Assembly: GCA_946886255.1 (NCBI GenBank)
Contig: CAMPIG010000031.1
Location: 1 to 19,650 of the forward strand
Source: an uncultured Cellvibrio sp.
GTDB taxonomy: Bacteria > Pseudomonadota > Gammaproteobacteria > Pseudomonadales > Cellvibrionaceae
Direction of reading: 5' to 3'
Length of the DNA: 19,650 nucleotides
Shown here: positions 6,909 to 16,122 of the stretch, piece by piece
How positions within the stretch are numbered: position 1 is the stretch's first letter
How the letters are laid out: the number at the start of each line of letters is the position of its first letter
Notes under the pieces: generated by a model
What the model saw: only the letters and a program-made list of their open reading frames with translations
Told to the model about the DNA's origin: nothing
Databases searched by the model: none
Translations under genes and position numbers: made by a program

Positions 6909-8003
6909 TTATTTGCACATGCTACTTATCGGATTAGCTGTGGTTGCCGTGAGAACACCTAACCGATATGGGCTTTCAATATATTCATATTCTTTGCCCT
7001 CTTCTTTATCCAACCCTTGATAAAGGTACTGTAGAGGTTTACAGGGATCGATAGTCAACGTCTGATCCACCGAATTACGGATCATTTCACCGTGCGAGAC
7101 GCCCTCCGACCAGATACGTCCCTTGAAGCTCATGCTGTCTGAGTCCGCAAACACATTCATGGGATCGGGCGTTAATGGCTGCCACTCACCGGCAAGGCTG
7201 CCACTGATCCAGGCGCGAAAATAGCGCCCTTTGGGACCAATAGCTTCGATCAACGTCAGGTAGTTATCGGTGCCGGCAATTTTATAGGTATTGCTGGCTT
7301 CGAACAGATCATCCTGCTTGCCTGCCATAACCTTTGTCGTGTTATGAAACCCGTTAGGAAACTGCTCCAGCGAGGTTTCTGCGCGAAAGAAATCACCATG
7401 GTCGTTGGTGAAAAATAAGTAACACGTTTTCTCATCGCAGATATTCCAGAAATCGAGCCACGCATTGTAGCCATCGGCATGTTTGACAAGTTCGGGAGTT
7501 ACCTCAAAAAAGGGTTTAGGTGCTGTCCACGACATGGGATCGCTAATATCGCGGCTGGTTGAGTAGAGGGGATCGCCACCCTGATAAATCAGATACCATA
7601 ATTTTTGCGGTGCAAAGAAAAATACTTGCGGTGCTGCGCGGTAACCTGGCCCCATGGGAGATTTATCCAATCCGATGATGGGGGCTGTCGGTGCTTCGCT
7701 CCAATCGCTGAACGATGTGTAAGCCAACCCCCAACCTTGCTCTCCAGCCGTAGTCATGAACACGTGGTATTTATTGTCGACATACACAATTGACGGATCT
7801 TTAACACCGTAGATTTTTTGCGTTGCATCTGCCGGTGGTACGATCAAGGGAGCGCTGGACATCCAGGAAAAAGCCTCCGGTCCGTCATCAGCAGACGGCG
7901 CCTCCACCGTCGAGCATGCGACAACCATCAGCGAAAAAGCTGCAATTACTCCTTTCAAATATTTTCTGTTGTATGAAATAAAATTTAATTCTTTTCGCTT
8001 CAT
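6909..8003 (-). CDS. GH62 alpha-L-arabinofuranosidase lipoprotein
   Basis: This 364-residue protein is a single-domain GH62 enzyme that removes arabinofuranosyl side groups from arabinoxylan or arabinan. Family blocks are clear: KDPSIVYVDNKYHVF (general base Asp69), GYRAAPQVFFFAPQKLWYLIYQ (120-141), WLDFW (Asp184), CYLFFTNDHGDFFRAETSL, DLFEASN, and SHGEMIRNSVDQTLTIDPC with general acid Glu306. The N-terminus is a lipoprotein signal with lipobox VVAC (Cys30, Ser31 at +2, fitting the outer membrane). A short spacer precedes the catalytic domain, and no carbohydrate-binding module is present. GAGAG lies a few nt before the ATG. It follows the GH2 gene by 38 nt on the same strand, so the two are likely co-transcribed. 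Most bacterial GH62 enzymes I know are secreted by actinobacteria; a lipoprotein form is less usual. Confidence 0.95.
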   Translation of the reverse strand: MKRKELNFISYNRKYLKGVIAAFSLMVVACSTVEAPSADDGPEAFSWMSSAPLIVPPADATQKIYGVKDPSIVYVDNKYHVFMTTAGEQGWGLAYTSFSDWSEAPTAPIIGLDKSPMGPGYRAAPQVFFFAPQKLWYLIYQGGDPLYSTSRDISDPMSWTAPKPFFEVTPELVKHADGYNAWLDFWNICDEKTCYLFFTNDHGDFFRAETSLEQFPNGFHNTTKVMAGKQDDLFEASNTYKIAGTDNYLTLIEAIGPKGRYFRAWISGSLAGEWQPLTPDPMNVFADSDSMSFKGRIWSEGVSHGEMIRNSVDQTLTIDPCKPLQYLYQGLDKEEGKEYEYIESPYRLGVLTATTANPISSMCK

Positions 8004-8041
8004 TTTTCTCTCACATTCATTGCAGCAGTTATTTCGTTGAA

Positions 8042-10828
8042 TTAATCCGGAAGTTCACCAAAAAACAGATATGCCTCTCCTTCATACCAGTGTCCCAAAC
8101 GCCCACTCCTGTTCAATGCGCCTTGAACGCCGAGCGTATCTGCTGGATGAAATTTGGTTCCAATCGGCGTGATACCTTGCAGGAACGAGATATCCCCGGA
8201 AGGAAAATCAACATGGGTATCCATAGGGTTGGAGGCTTCTCGCGGAGTAAACAATCGAAGGTAAGTATTGTTGTTGCTTGTGGCGAGGGTAATGGGTAAC
8301 TCCTGTGTTTCCAGCGTCGCCCAATGGAAGTCGCGGAAAAATCCTTTGAACTCTGGATAGCCCCAGGATTGCCCCGTAATGGAATCGTTGTAATTGTTTT
8401 GCCAAATATTATGGGTCATACCTTTCAATCGGTTTTTCCATACGCGATATGGCCCACGGCCAAGCCAACGCACGCCTTTAACCTTCTCCTCCGGGTAATC
8501 GAACGTCACACCCAAATAGGGCGCCTGATGTTTTGGAGGTAAATGATAGGCGTAATTCATTTGCAGCCAGCCACTGGGATGCAGACGCCATTGCACTCGG
8601 CGTAACTCGCCTTGATAGCTGATACTGATTACCGGCGTATCACCATCCCAGTCGAGTGATATTTTTTCCAGCTTGCTTTCACCATCAACCAGACGGGGTC
8701 CGTTGTTTAGGGACAAATGTTGGTCCCCGCGCGTCACATCGTCCAAGCGTCCATTGCGCTTATCTATTAAGAGGGTGAGATCGCCGGTGCGAAGTTTAAT
8801 ATGTGTGGCTTTGTTTTCCGCCTCAACAACACCGCTAATTTTGCCTAACATTCGCTTGGTTAAGTCAGCTGGTGATGCAATCATCCAGGTCCAGGTGTGA
8901 ATTAATTGGCCATGGGCATCTGTCGCCGACAAGGCCAGGGCATCGTTCGTGCGCCAATTCCCGGGCAATTTCAACGTTAAATCACCTGACTGACCTGGTG
9001 CGATTTTTTCAGGCATCCCTCGGCCATTATTAATAACGCTATGAATTGCATTCGCGTCCTGGGGATCTGGAAATTTCCACAGTTCCCAATTAAAAGTCAC
9101 GTCGCTCAAATTCGTAAAGTCATAACGGTTTTCAACGCGCAGCTTTCCATCAAATTTTTCAGGCAGGAAGCTCAGCTCACTTTGGGGTAAATACACCGGA
9201 GACCAGATTTCGCGGATAGCGTAAAAACTTCCCTCTTTCTCCCGGTATGGCCCCACAATGCCATCAGGTGCCGAGTTGCCTGATGTATCAAGCGCACCGG
9301 CCTGATCGTCACGTACTATGCCTTCGTCGGAAAACGACCAAATAAAACCACCCACCGATAAGGGATGGCGCAACATCTTGTTCCACCAATCATCCAAACC
9401 GGCACCGGCGCCACCGTCATATAGCCCATGCAAAAACTCGGTGGGCATAAACAATTCAGAACCACCAAACAGGCTGCTGGCACAACAGTCGTAGGTTTCG
9501 TAATGAGACGTATCAATACCACCGAACAGTGCCCACGGATGAATTACTGGCCGCCCTTGCCTATCCCAATGTTTGAAGTCAGCATCGAGTTCCGTATTCC
9601 AACCACCCTCATTGCCATTCGCCCAGATAATGACTGACGGGTGATTGTGGTCGCGCGCGATCATTTCTCGCACCAACGGTCGACCAGCCTCCGTGTCATA
9701 CGCATCTTGCCAGCCGGTGAGCTCATTAATTACATAAACTCCCAACTCGTCCGCAGCCTTCAGAAAGTGTCGATCCGGAGGGGAGTGCCCCACACGGACG
9801 GCATTCATGTTCATTGCCTTGATCAACTCAATATCACCACGGCTGATCGCTTCGCTGGTGGTACGGCCAGAATCAGGCCAGAACGAGTGTCGGTTAGCAC
9901 CTTTTAATCGAATCTTACGACCGTTGATATAAAAGCCATCGCGAGGGCGAACCTCCACCGTACGAAAGCCAAAGACCTCATCTACTTGATGCAGAGACTT
10001 TCTGCCATGTTTAAGTTCGAAAACCGCTTTATAACGTTGCGGATCTTCTGCACTCCATGGACGCACTCCATGGAGTTGGGCTGAGAGCTGCACTTCACGC
10101 TGGCCGGGTTTCACTACCGCCGAAAACCGACGCCCTAGCCGCTTGCCATCCAGGTCAGTGATGTAACCTTCAATTGAATCGGCCTTCTCGATACCATCAA
10201 GTAAAACCTGCGCCTGAAATTCACCGGTATGAGTAGCATCCAACGCAACACGCTCTATATGCTGGGAAGGCTTGGCCTCGAGCCATACCGGGCGATAAAT
10301 GCCACTAAACATCCAAAAATCCGCACGGCGTTCGGCAAGATTAATGGATTTATTTGCGGAAAAACGCGTGACGTTAACGTCCAACAGATTGTCTTCGCCA
10401 TAGCGTAATAGCTTGTCAACGTCGTAGCGGAATTCGTAAAAGCCACCGCGATGTACTGGACCGACAAGCGTACCATTAAGGCGTACCTCGGTATCAGTCA
10501 TCACACCACCAAATACAATCTCAATTGCACGCCCTTTCCAATCGGACGGCACGGAAAAGGTGTACCGATATTGACCTTCGCGATCCGGAACATGCCCACC
10601 ATCCCAATCGCTCCAATAACGATACGTACCAAATCCTTGCATTTCCCAGTTTGACGGAACTGGAATCGTTTTCCACTCGCCGCTATTGCGTCCTCCGCTG
10701 ACCCGAAATTGCCAATCTACGGTGTGGTCCTTGTCTGTGCCACTCAGAAAATGAACTTCCGTGGCTTCAGCCAATGCCATATTGGTCAATGCCAAAAGTA
10801 CAAGAAACCATATTGAACGTGCGATCAT
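8042..10828 (-). CDS. Secreted GH2 glycosidase (beta-galactosidase-like)
   Basis: This 928-residue GH2 enzyme has a signal peptide (MIARSIWFLVLLALTNMALA) and would act in the periplasm or outside. The jelly-roll sugar-binding domain covers roughly 45-190 (WRYTF-like core, FWMFSGIYRPVWL). An immunoglobulin-like domain follows, then the TIM barrel starting near FYINGRKIRLKGANRHS. The acid/base is Glu407 in WANGNEGGW and the likely nucleophile is Glu464 in MPTEFLHG, a spacing and motif like LacZ. GGFIWSFSDEG closes the barrel, and the C-terminal third resembles the beta-galactosidase small-chain domain. The frame extends to a TTG at 10840, but the ATG at 10828 has GGAG six nt upstream and a better signal peptide. 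It is first in the operon with GH62. Beta-galactosidase acting on galactosyl side chains is the likeliest activity; alpha-L-arabinopyranosidase or related activity is possible. Confidence 0.88.
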   Translation of the reverse strand: MIARSIWFLVLLALTNMALAEATEVHFLSGTDKDHTVDWQFRVSGGRNSGEWKTIPVPSNWEMQGFGTYRYWSDWDGGHVPDREGQYRYTFSVPSDWKGRAIEIVFGGVMTDTEVRLNGTLVGPVHRGGFYEFRYDVDKLLRYGEDNLLDVNVTRFSANKSINLAERRADFWMFSGIYRPVWLEAKPSQHIERVALDATHTGEFQAQVLLDGIEKADSIEGYITDLDGKRLGRRFSAVVKPGQREVQLSAQLHGVRPWSAEDPQRYKAVFELKHGRKSLHQVDEVFGFRTVEVRPRDGFYINGRKIRLKGANRHSFWPDSGRTTSEAISRGDIELIKAMNMNAVRVGHSPPDRHFLKAADELGVYVINELTGWQDAYDTEAGRPLVREMIARDHNHPSVIIWANGNEGGWNTELDADFKHWDRQGRPVIHPWALFGGIDTSHYETYDCCASSLFGGSELFMPTEFLHGLYDGGAGAGLDDWWNKMLRHPLSVGGFIWSFSDEGIVRDDQAGALDTSGNSAPDGIVGPYREKEGSFYAIREIWSPVYLPQSELSFLPEKFDGKLRVENRYDFTNLSDVTFNWELWKFPDPQDANAIHSVINNGRGMPEKIAPGQSGDLTLKLPGNWRTNDALALSATDAHGQLIHTWTWMIASPADLTKRMLGKISGVVEAENKATHIKLRTGDLTLLIDKRNGRLDDVTRGDQHLSLNNGPRLVDGESKLEKISLDWDGDTPVISISYQGELRRVQWRLHPSGWLQMNYAYHLPPKHQAPYLGVTFDYPEEKVKGVRWLGRGPYRVWKNRLKGMTHNIWQNNYNDSITGQSWGYPEFKGFFRDFHWATLETQELPITLATSNNNTYLRLFTPREASNPMDTHVDFPSGDISFLQGITPIGTKFHPADTLGVQGALNRSGRLGHWYEGEAYLFFGELPD

Positions 10829-11244
10829 TATTATCTCCAAATTCTTTAAGCTTGACTAAAGCCTCGTTATCTTTTTCATTGTTTAATTAACGCCAAGATT
10901 AATAAAACCAGGCATATAAAACGTGAAAATTAATTGCTCTTTCCGATTCTTGTTATTAATTCCCCCAATTTTGTTAATGCCGGGGAGGTAAAGGGTAATA
11001 ATCTGCACAAAAAACAACACAATTTTAATAACGTTAAATAGGTATTCAGCAATTTCACACTTCACTGGATCATGGAAGACGTTATCCTCCACCTCCCTAC
11101 GTAGGGCAGAAATTTTTCTACAAGTGTTAATAAATGTCTACATATGTCAATTAAAATTACATCACGACCAGAGCTAATCCATCGTCGCGCCTGACGCCTA
11201 ACCTACACAATCTTTTTAATAATCACAATCAGTTTGAGACGCAC
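10829..11244. promoter_or_regulatory. Divergent intergenic region, GH2 operon / haem lipoprotein
   Basis: This 416-nt gap lies between divergent genes and must hold promoters for both. It is markedly AT-rich, with repeated TTAAT/ATTAA patches in 10880-10980. GGAG at 10835-10838 serves the GH2 start. A perfect palindrome lies at 11095-11106. I see no convincing gene, RNA structure or complete sigma-70 promoter. The AGTTTGAGAC just before the ATG at 11245 is only a weak ribosome-binding site. Confidence 0.6.
11095..11106. promoter_or_regulatory. Candidate operator palindrome
   Basis: CCCTACGTAGGG is a perfect 12-base palindrome about 140 nt upstream of the haem lipoprotein start and 270 nt upstream of the GH2 start. 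Its place in a divergent promoter region makes it a candidate binding site for a dimeric regulator, but no regulator gene is present in the window to match it. Confidence 0.35.
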
Positions 11245-14200
11245 ATGAAAAAACATCCACTTGCTATTCTATCTTCGCATTGTATCCATCCGCCGCGCCG
11301 TTCGGCTTTTGTTCGCACATGCTTCACGATGTGTATTATTTTATTAACGGGCTGCGGTGAAAAAACTGTCAGCACAGATCATAACGCGACACAAACCAGT
11401 AGTGCCGCCAGTAGTGTGTCGCTGGAGATCAAGCGCATTAGCGCACAAGACGCTCAAAAAACCGCCGCGACCATTGAGTCGCAAGTTGAGTTAACACTGG
11501 CGGAAGGCATTACCGGTGAACTCTGGGCCTCTGAAGAATTGATGGGTGATACGGTCGCCATTCACGTCGATGACAAAGGTCGTATTTGGGCTGGCATTAC
11601 CCAACGCAGTAATAACTCGGAATTTGATATTCGCCGTGCCCCTGACTGGGAACACACCTCGGTTGCCTTCAGGAATATTGAAGAGCGTCAGGCCTTTTTG
11701 AAAACAGAATTAGCGCCCGGAAAAAACTCACACAGCACATTAGTTCCAGACCGTAATAAAGATGGCAGCCACGACTGGCGCGATCTGGCAGTAATGACTG
11801 AAAAAGTGATTCGCCTGGAAGACACTGCCGGCAGCGGCAAAGCGGATTTTGTACAAACTGTGGTGGAAGATTTTAATACGGAAGTGACCGATGTTATCGG
11901 CGGTATGTTTTACAGCGACTTGTTGGACGAATTGTTTGTCAACATCGCTCCGGACTTCTGGCGTTTGAAAGACACCAACGGCGATGGTCAGATGGACGAA
12001 AAAGAATCGCTGGCGCACGGCTATGGTGTACACATTGGTTTTAGCGGTCACGGTATGTCAGGCGCTACCATGGGACCCGATGGAAAACTTTATTACAGCA
12101 TGGGAGACATAGGTACGGTGGTTACCGATGCCGATGGCAAAACCTGGAACTATCCCGATCAGGGCGTAATTGTGCGCAGCGAGCCGGATGGTGGCCACTT
12201 TGAAGTTTTTGCTGCCGGTCTGCGCAATATTTATGAGTTCTCATTCGATAAATACGGCAATTTTATCAGCGTTGACAACGACGGCGATCACGTCGGCGAA
12301 TACGAGCGTGTGGTGCATTTGATCGAAGGTTCCGACTCCGGCTGGCGTATTAACTGGCAGCTGGGTAAATATAAAGATCCAAAAAATAACAGCTATAAAC
12401 CCTGGATGGATGAAAACTATTACAAGCCGCGTTTTAAAAACCAGGCCGCGCATATTTTGCCTCCGGTTGCGCCCTACCACTCAGGCCCGACCGGTATGAC
12501 CTATAACCCCGGCGCCGCGTTTAACGATCAATGGAAAGATCATTTCTTTGTCGTGGAATTTGTTGGCTCCGCCGCGCGAGCCGGTATCAATGCCTTCACT
12601 CTCAAGCCCAAAGGTGCAAGTTTTGAGTTAGCAAGCGATCAAAATATTTTTCGTGGCGTACTAGCCACCGGCTTGGATTTCGGCCCGGACGGTGCCATGT
12701 ACATGAGCGACTGGATTGAAGGCTGGAACCTCAAACAAAAAGGCCGTATATGGAAGTTGGACACACCCGATACCGCCGGCAATGAAATCCGCAAAGAAAC
12801 CCAAGCCCTGCTTGCGGAAGATTTACACCAACGCAGCGGGGAAGATCTGGCCAAGCTACTAAGCCACGGGGATATGCGCGTGCGTCAGAAAGCGCAATTT
12901 GTGTTGGTCGATAAAGGCGAGCGCAGCCTGCTGGAGAACCAGGCACAAGCTGCCAGCGATGAATTTGCACGCATCCATGCGATTTGGGGCCTCGGTCAAT
13001 TATTGCGCAAAGATGCGAAGGTTGATTCAGTGCTTATTGCCCTGCTGAAAGATGCCAATAGTGAAATTCGTACACAAGCTGCAAAAGTCTTGGGTGACGC
13101 TAATCACGCGGCCGCAACGGATGCGTTATTACCGCTGCTAGGCGATAAAGATCCACGCGCGCAACTGTACGCAGCCCAAGCATTGGGCCGCATCGGCGCC
13201 ACATCCGCTATCGCACCCATAGTTAACATGCTTGCCATCAATAACGATGAAGATGTTTATTTGCGTCAGGCCGGTGCCATCGCGCTGGCACGTATCGGCG
13301 ACGATGTGGCCGTCGGTCGTTTGGCGACACATCCATCGGAAGCCGTACGTATTGCTGCGGTAGTTGCCTTAAAACAAATGACCAGCCCTGCCCTTGCCGT
13401 ATTCCTTAACGACACAAGCGAATACGTGGTTACCAACGCGGCGCGTGCTATTAGTGATGACACACTGGTCATCGAAGCGCTTCCCGTTTTGGCTGCCTAT
13501 CTGGATAAACCCGTATTTACCAACGAACCCCTATTACGCCGCGCCATCAATGCGAACGTCTATGCTAACAGTGAAGGTAGCGCTACCGCTGATAATGCCA
13601 AGCGTTTAGCTCGTTTTGCTGTACAGAAAAATATAGCCGGCGGAATACGAGCCGAGGCAGTTCACGCCTTGGCAAGCTGGGGTGAAACCTCGGTTTATGA
13701 TCGCGTAACGGGCGCTTATCGCGGTGCCATAAAGTACCCGGAAAGCGAGGCCATTGCCGCCCTGAGTGGCAGCTATAAAAATCTTTTGGAGGATAGCGAA
13801 GCGAATGTGCGTGAGGCAACAGTGCATACCATCGCCGATTTAAATGTACGCGACGTTAATGGTCAGCTGGCTGCAATGGTGACCAAAGATGCTGCCCCAC
13901 ATGTGCGCATTGCGGCGCTGCAAACGCTAGAAAAATTCGCGGTAGGAAACATCGGTGACCTGGTATTATCCGCCATAAAAGATAAAAACCAAAACGTACG
14001 GATGGCTGCACTGGCGTTGGTACCGGAACTGGCTCTACCTGCTCCACAAGTGGTCGAAATGCATAGTTTGCTACTCAAAACCGGCACTATTGGTGAACAG
14101 CAGGCCGCGCTCTTGTCGCTGGCAAATGTAAAAGGACCGGAAGCGATTGCTGTGTTTAAAGATCAACTGGAAAAATTGATCGCTGGCAAAATAGCACCGG

Positions 14201-14628
14201 AAGTGCAACTGGAATTAATCACCGCCGTGGAAAAAAATAATGTGCCGGAATTAACCGCGCTACTCGCCACTTACCAGAACAGCAAAGATAAAACCAAACC
14301 ATTGAACATGTTCCGGGAATCCTTATTCGGCGGCGACGCAGAAAAAGGCGGGAATATCTTCCGCTACAGCAATGCTGGACAGTGCGTCCGCTGCCATAAG
14401 GTAGGAAGCAGTGGGGCCGACGTCGGCCCAAACCTAACAACCATCGCCAAGACACTATCGCGTGAACAATTACTGGAAGCATTGGTAGATCCGGGTGCGC
14501 GCGTAGCGCCAGGCTTCGGGCCGGTATCCGGCATGCCACCGATGGGTATGTTGTTAAAACCGAATGAGATACGCGATGTGGTGGCCTACTTATCAACCCT
14601 CACGAAGGATGTACACCAAGGCCATTAA
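11245..14628 (+). CDS. Lipoprotein: dehydrogenase-type propeller, HEAT repeats, cytochrome c
   Basis: This 1127-residue protein has three parts. After a lipoprotein signal (lipobox LLTGC, Cys37) and a Ser/Thr spacer comes a beta-propeller of about 450 residues (90-530). Its motifs, such as GHGMSGATMGPDGKLYYSMGD, FAAGLRNIYEFSFDKYGN, DNDGDHVGEYERVVHL and GLDFGPDGAMYMSDW, match the 'putative membrane-bound dehydrogenase' type best known from Planctomycetes and Verrucomicrobia. Residues about 540-1000 are HEAT-like helical repeats (EIRTQAAKVLGD, RAQLYAAQALGRIGA, VYLRQAGAIALARIGD). The C-terminus is a class I cytochrome c with CVRCH (1047-1051) and candidate Met ligands in SGMPPMGM. It should sit in the periplasmic outer membrane leaflet or at the surface and pass electrons from a substrate oxidation. 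The substrate is unknown; neighbours suggest sugars. DNA is visibly continuous with no frameshift. Confidence 0.85.
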   Translation: MKKHPLAILSSHCIHPPRRSAFVRTCFTMCIILLTGCGEKTVSTDHNATQTSSAASSVSLEIKRISAQDAQKTAATIESQVELTLAEGITGELWASEELMGDTVAIHVDDKGRIWAGITQRSNNSEFDIRRAPDWEHTSVAFRNIEERQAFLKTELAPGKNSHSTLVPDRNKDGSHDWRDLAVMTEKVIRLEDTAGSGKADFVQTVVEDFNTEVTDVIGGMFYSDLLDELFVNIAPDFWRLKDTNGDGQMDEKESLAHGYGVHIGFSGHGMSGATMGPDGKLYYSMGDIGTVVTDADGKTWNYPDQGVIVRSEPDGGHFEVFAAGLRNIYEFSFDKYGNFISVDNDGDHVGEYERVVHLIEGSDSGWRINWQLGKYKDPKNNSYKPWMDENYYKPRFKNQAAHILPPVAPYHSGPTGMTYNPGAAFNDQWKDHFFVVEFVGSAARAGINAFTLKPKGASFELASDQNIFRGVLATGLDFGPDGAMYMSDWIEGWNLKQKGRIWKLDTPDTAGNEIRKETQALLAEDLHQRSGEDLAKLLSHGDMRVRQKAQFVLVDKGERSLLENQAQAASDEFARIHAIWGLGQLLRKDAKVDSVLIALLKDANSEIRTQAAKVLGDANHAAATDALLPLLGDKDPRAQLYAAQALGRIGATSAIAPIVNMLAINNDEDVYLRQAGAIALARIGDDVAVGRLATHPSEAVRIAAVVALKQMTSPALAVFLNDTSEYVVTNAARAISDDTLVIEALPVLAAYLDKPVFTNEPLLRRAINANVYANSEGSATADNAKRLARFAVQKNIAGGIRAEAVHALASWGETSVYDRVTGAYRGAIKYPESEAIAALSGSYKNLLEDSEANVREATVHTIADLNVRDVNGQLAAMVTKDAAPHVRIAALQTLEKFAVGNIGDLVLSAIKDKNQNVRMAALALVPELALPAPQVVEMHSLLLKTGTIGEQQAALLSLANVKGPEAIAVFKDQLEKLIAGKIAPEVQLELITAVEKNNVPELTALLATYQNSKDKTKPLNMFRESLFGGDAEKGGNIFRYSNAGQCVRCHKVGSSGADVGPNLTTIAKTLSREQLLEALVDPGARVAPGFGPVSGMPPMGMLLKPNEIRDVVAYLSTLTKDVHQGH

Positions 14629-14721
14629 ACAATGGCTGGCACCAAACAAAGTACAGTCGGTCCGGTCGTGCTCTTATTGGAAAATTTGCAATGGATTAAA
14701 AGCAGGTATTCTAAAAAGGAA

Positions 14722-14748
14722 AAACCCCACACGCTACGTGTGGGGTTT
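14722..14748 (-). terminator. Strong terminator between convergent genes
   Basis: A 12-bp stem (AAACCCCACACG at 14722-14733, complement at 14737-14748) closes a CTA loop. Read on the minus strand it is followed by TTTTTCCTTTTT, so it ends the GH74-DUF1080-MFS unit 48 nt past the MFS stop. On the plus strand only TTTGG follows, so termination of the haem lipoprotein transcript is likely weaker, though the hairpin could serve both. Confidence 0.88.
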
Positions 14749-14795
14749 GGTGGGGAGCGCTTAGTTACCTCAACGAGGCCTACAAACTAATAAAA

Positions 14796-16010
14796 TTAAT
14801 TGCGTGCAAATCGCTTGCGAATCAAGAACAGGAAACCAAATGCAAAAATCAGAAACATTGGAAAAAGCGCAAGGCTTTGCAGTGTTAACTGACCCGCTGT
14901 CAACTCTACGGCTTCGGCAGGAACACCGCTGGCGATAGCTTCAACTTTCGCATCATCCAACCAACCGCCGATAACCGGGTTCCACATACTCATAGAGAAC
15001 ATACCGGCACCTCCCAATAAGGACATACCCAACGCCCCGGTCCTGGGTTGATACTCGCTGATAAACCCGATCATAGTTGGCCAGAAGTAAGTCACACCCA
15101 GCGCAAAAACCATAGCGGCAATATAAATCATATCGCCTGATGCGTTGCTCAACAGAAAGATACCAATGGTTGTGACAATGGAAGACATCAATAACACACC
15201 CACTGGATTAAGCGCTTCTACAATCGGGCCGGCAAAAAAACGACCCAATGCCATTAACCCGGTCACCAGTGCCAGCACTAGCATCGGGTGGGCGCCAGAT
15301 GCGCCAAAAATGCGGTCAACCCATTGCTGGGTGCCAAACTCGGACGCAGCGGTTACTGTCATACAGAAGAACATAAAGATAAACAATGGGGAGAACAACG
15401 CTTTGATATTGGTTTTGGTGGAAGTTTCCGAATTCGCCATGTTCGGGAAAGGCTGACCGAAAATCATCATTCCGTAAATAATTGTCGGGATAATCATGAT
15501 TGCAATTTGCCAATGCCAATCCAGTCCCAATTTGGTCATCACGCTGGACACCAATGCACCAATCACAATGCCACCCGGAAACCAAACGTGGAATTTATTG
15601 AGCATGGCCGTTTTGCGGGTGTGATAAATATCCGTGATCAATGGATTACACGCCGCTTCAACCGAACCATTAGCGAAGCCGATTAAAAAGCTCGACAACA
15701 ATAACGACCAAAACCCGGTTGCGGAAATGGTCAGGATCAAACCGAGCAGATGGCAGACAAACGCCATATACATCAGCGTGCGCGCACCCACATGATTGTA
15801 AATCAAGCCACCAAACATCATTGCCACCGGAAAACCGAGGAAGGCCATACCGTTAATCCACCCTAACTGGGTGTTGTTAAAATCAAAATCGGCACTCAGC
15901 TGGGTGAGGATACCGGCGCGAATCGCAAAGGTCATTGCCGTCACAATCAGTGCGACGCAGCAAGCAATAAACAGTCGCTGCGGATTAATGGTTGCGGGGG
16001 ATCCGTTCAT
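14796..16010 (-). CDS. MFS sugar transporter, FucP/glucose-type
   Basis: This 404-residue major facilitator has about twelve hydrophobic segments in two halves, with a central cytoplasmic loop near 187-205 (NMANSETSTKTNIKAL). Visible features are GWINGMAFLGFPVAMMFGGLIYNHVGARTLM (49-80), the loop-2/3 signature region of MFS; GFANGSVEAACNPLITDIY (111-129), which in sugar/H+ symporters of the FucP type carries the family's acidic and asparagine residues; and FHVWFPGGIVIGAL. It probably imports a sugar or oligosaccharide by proton symport, but the substrate is not readable from sequence. A start at 16010 is preceded by AAAGG about 12 nt upstream, a weak site. It follows DUF1080 by 112 nt on the same strand with a hairpin in between, and is the last gene before the terminator. 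Confidence 0.88.
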   Translation of the reverse strand: MNGSPATINPQRLFIACCVALIVTAMTFAIRAGILTQLSADFDFNNTQLGWINGMAFLGFPVAMMFGGLIYNHVGARTLMYMAFVCHLLGLILTISATGFWSLLLSSFLIGFANGSVEAACNPLITDIYHTRKTAMLNKFHVWFPGGIVIGALVSSVMTKLGLDWHWQIAIMIIPTIIYGMMIFGQPFPNMANSETSTKTNIKALFSPLFIFMFFCMTVTAASEFGTQQWVDRIFGASGAHPMLVLALVTGLMALGRFFAGPIVEALNPVGVLLMSSIVTTIGIFLLSNASGDMIYIAAMVFALGVTYFWPTMIGFISEYQPRTGALGMSLLGGAGMFSMSMWNPVIGGWLDDAKVEAIASGVPAEAVELTAGQLTLQSLALFPMFLIFAFGFLFLIRKRFARN

Positions 16011-16065
16011 AAAATCTATACCTTTTTATTGTTGCTTGGCTTGGTGTCGTTGGTTGTTGTCAGAC

Positions 16066-16092
16066 AAAAACTACCGGGCAGATATCCCGGCA
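16066..16092 (-). terminator. Attenuator-like hairpin between DUF1080 and MFS
   Basis: Read on the minus strand, TGCCGGG, a seven-base loop and CCCGGTA form a 7-bp stem (16092-16072, one G-T pair), followed within 1 nt by TTTTT (16070-16066). It lies 30 nt after the DUF1080 stop and 60 nt before the MFS start. It could end part of the transcripts and lower MFS expression relative to GH74 and DUF1080. Confidence 0.6.
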
Positions 16093-16122
16093 GTTCATAA
16101 ACAGGGAATTGAAAACCAGTGA

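Noticed and set aside
6902..6917. GCAAAT/ATTTGC hairpin at the GH62 stop.
   Set aside because: Only a 6-bp AT-rich stem with no T-tract in the minus direction; not a supported terminator.
10829..11092. Minus-strand 69-residue open frame in the divergent gap (10883-11092).
   Set aside because: AT-rich, no ribosome-binding site, no recognisable domain; it lies in the regulatory region.
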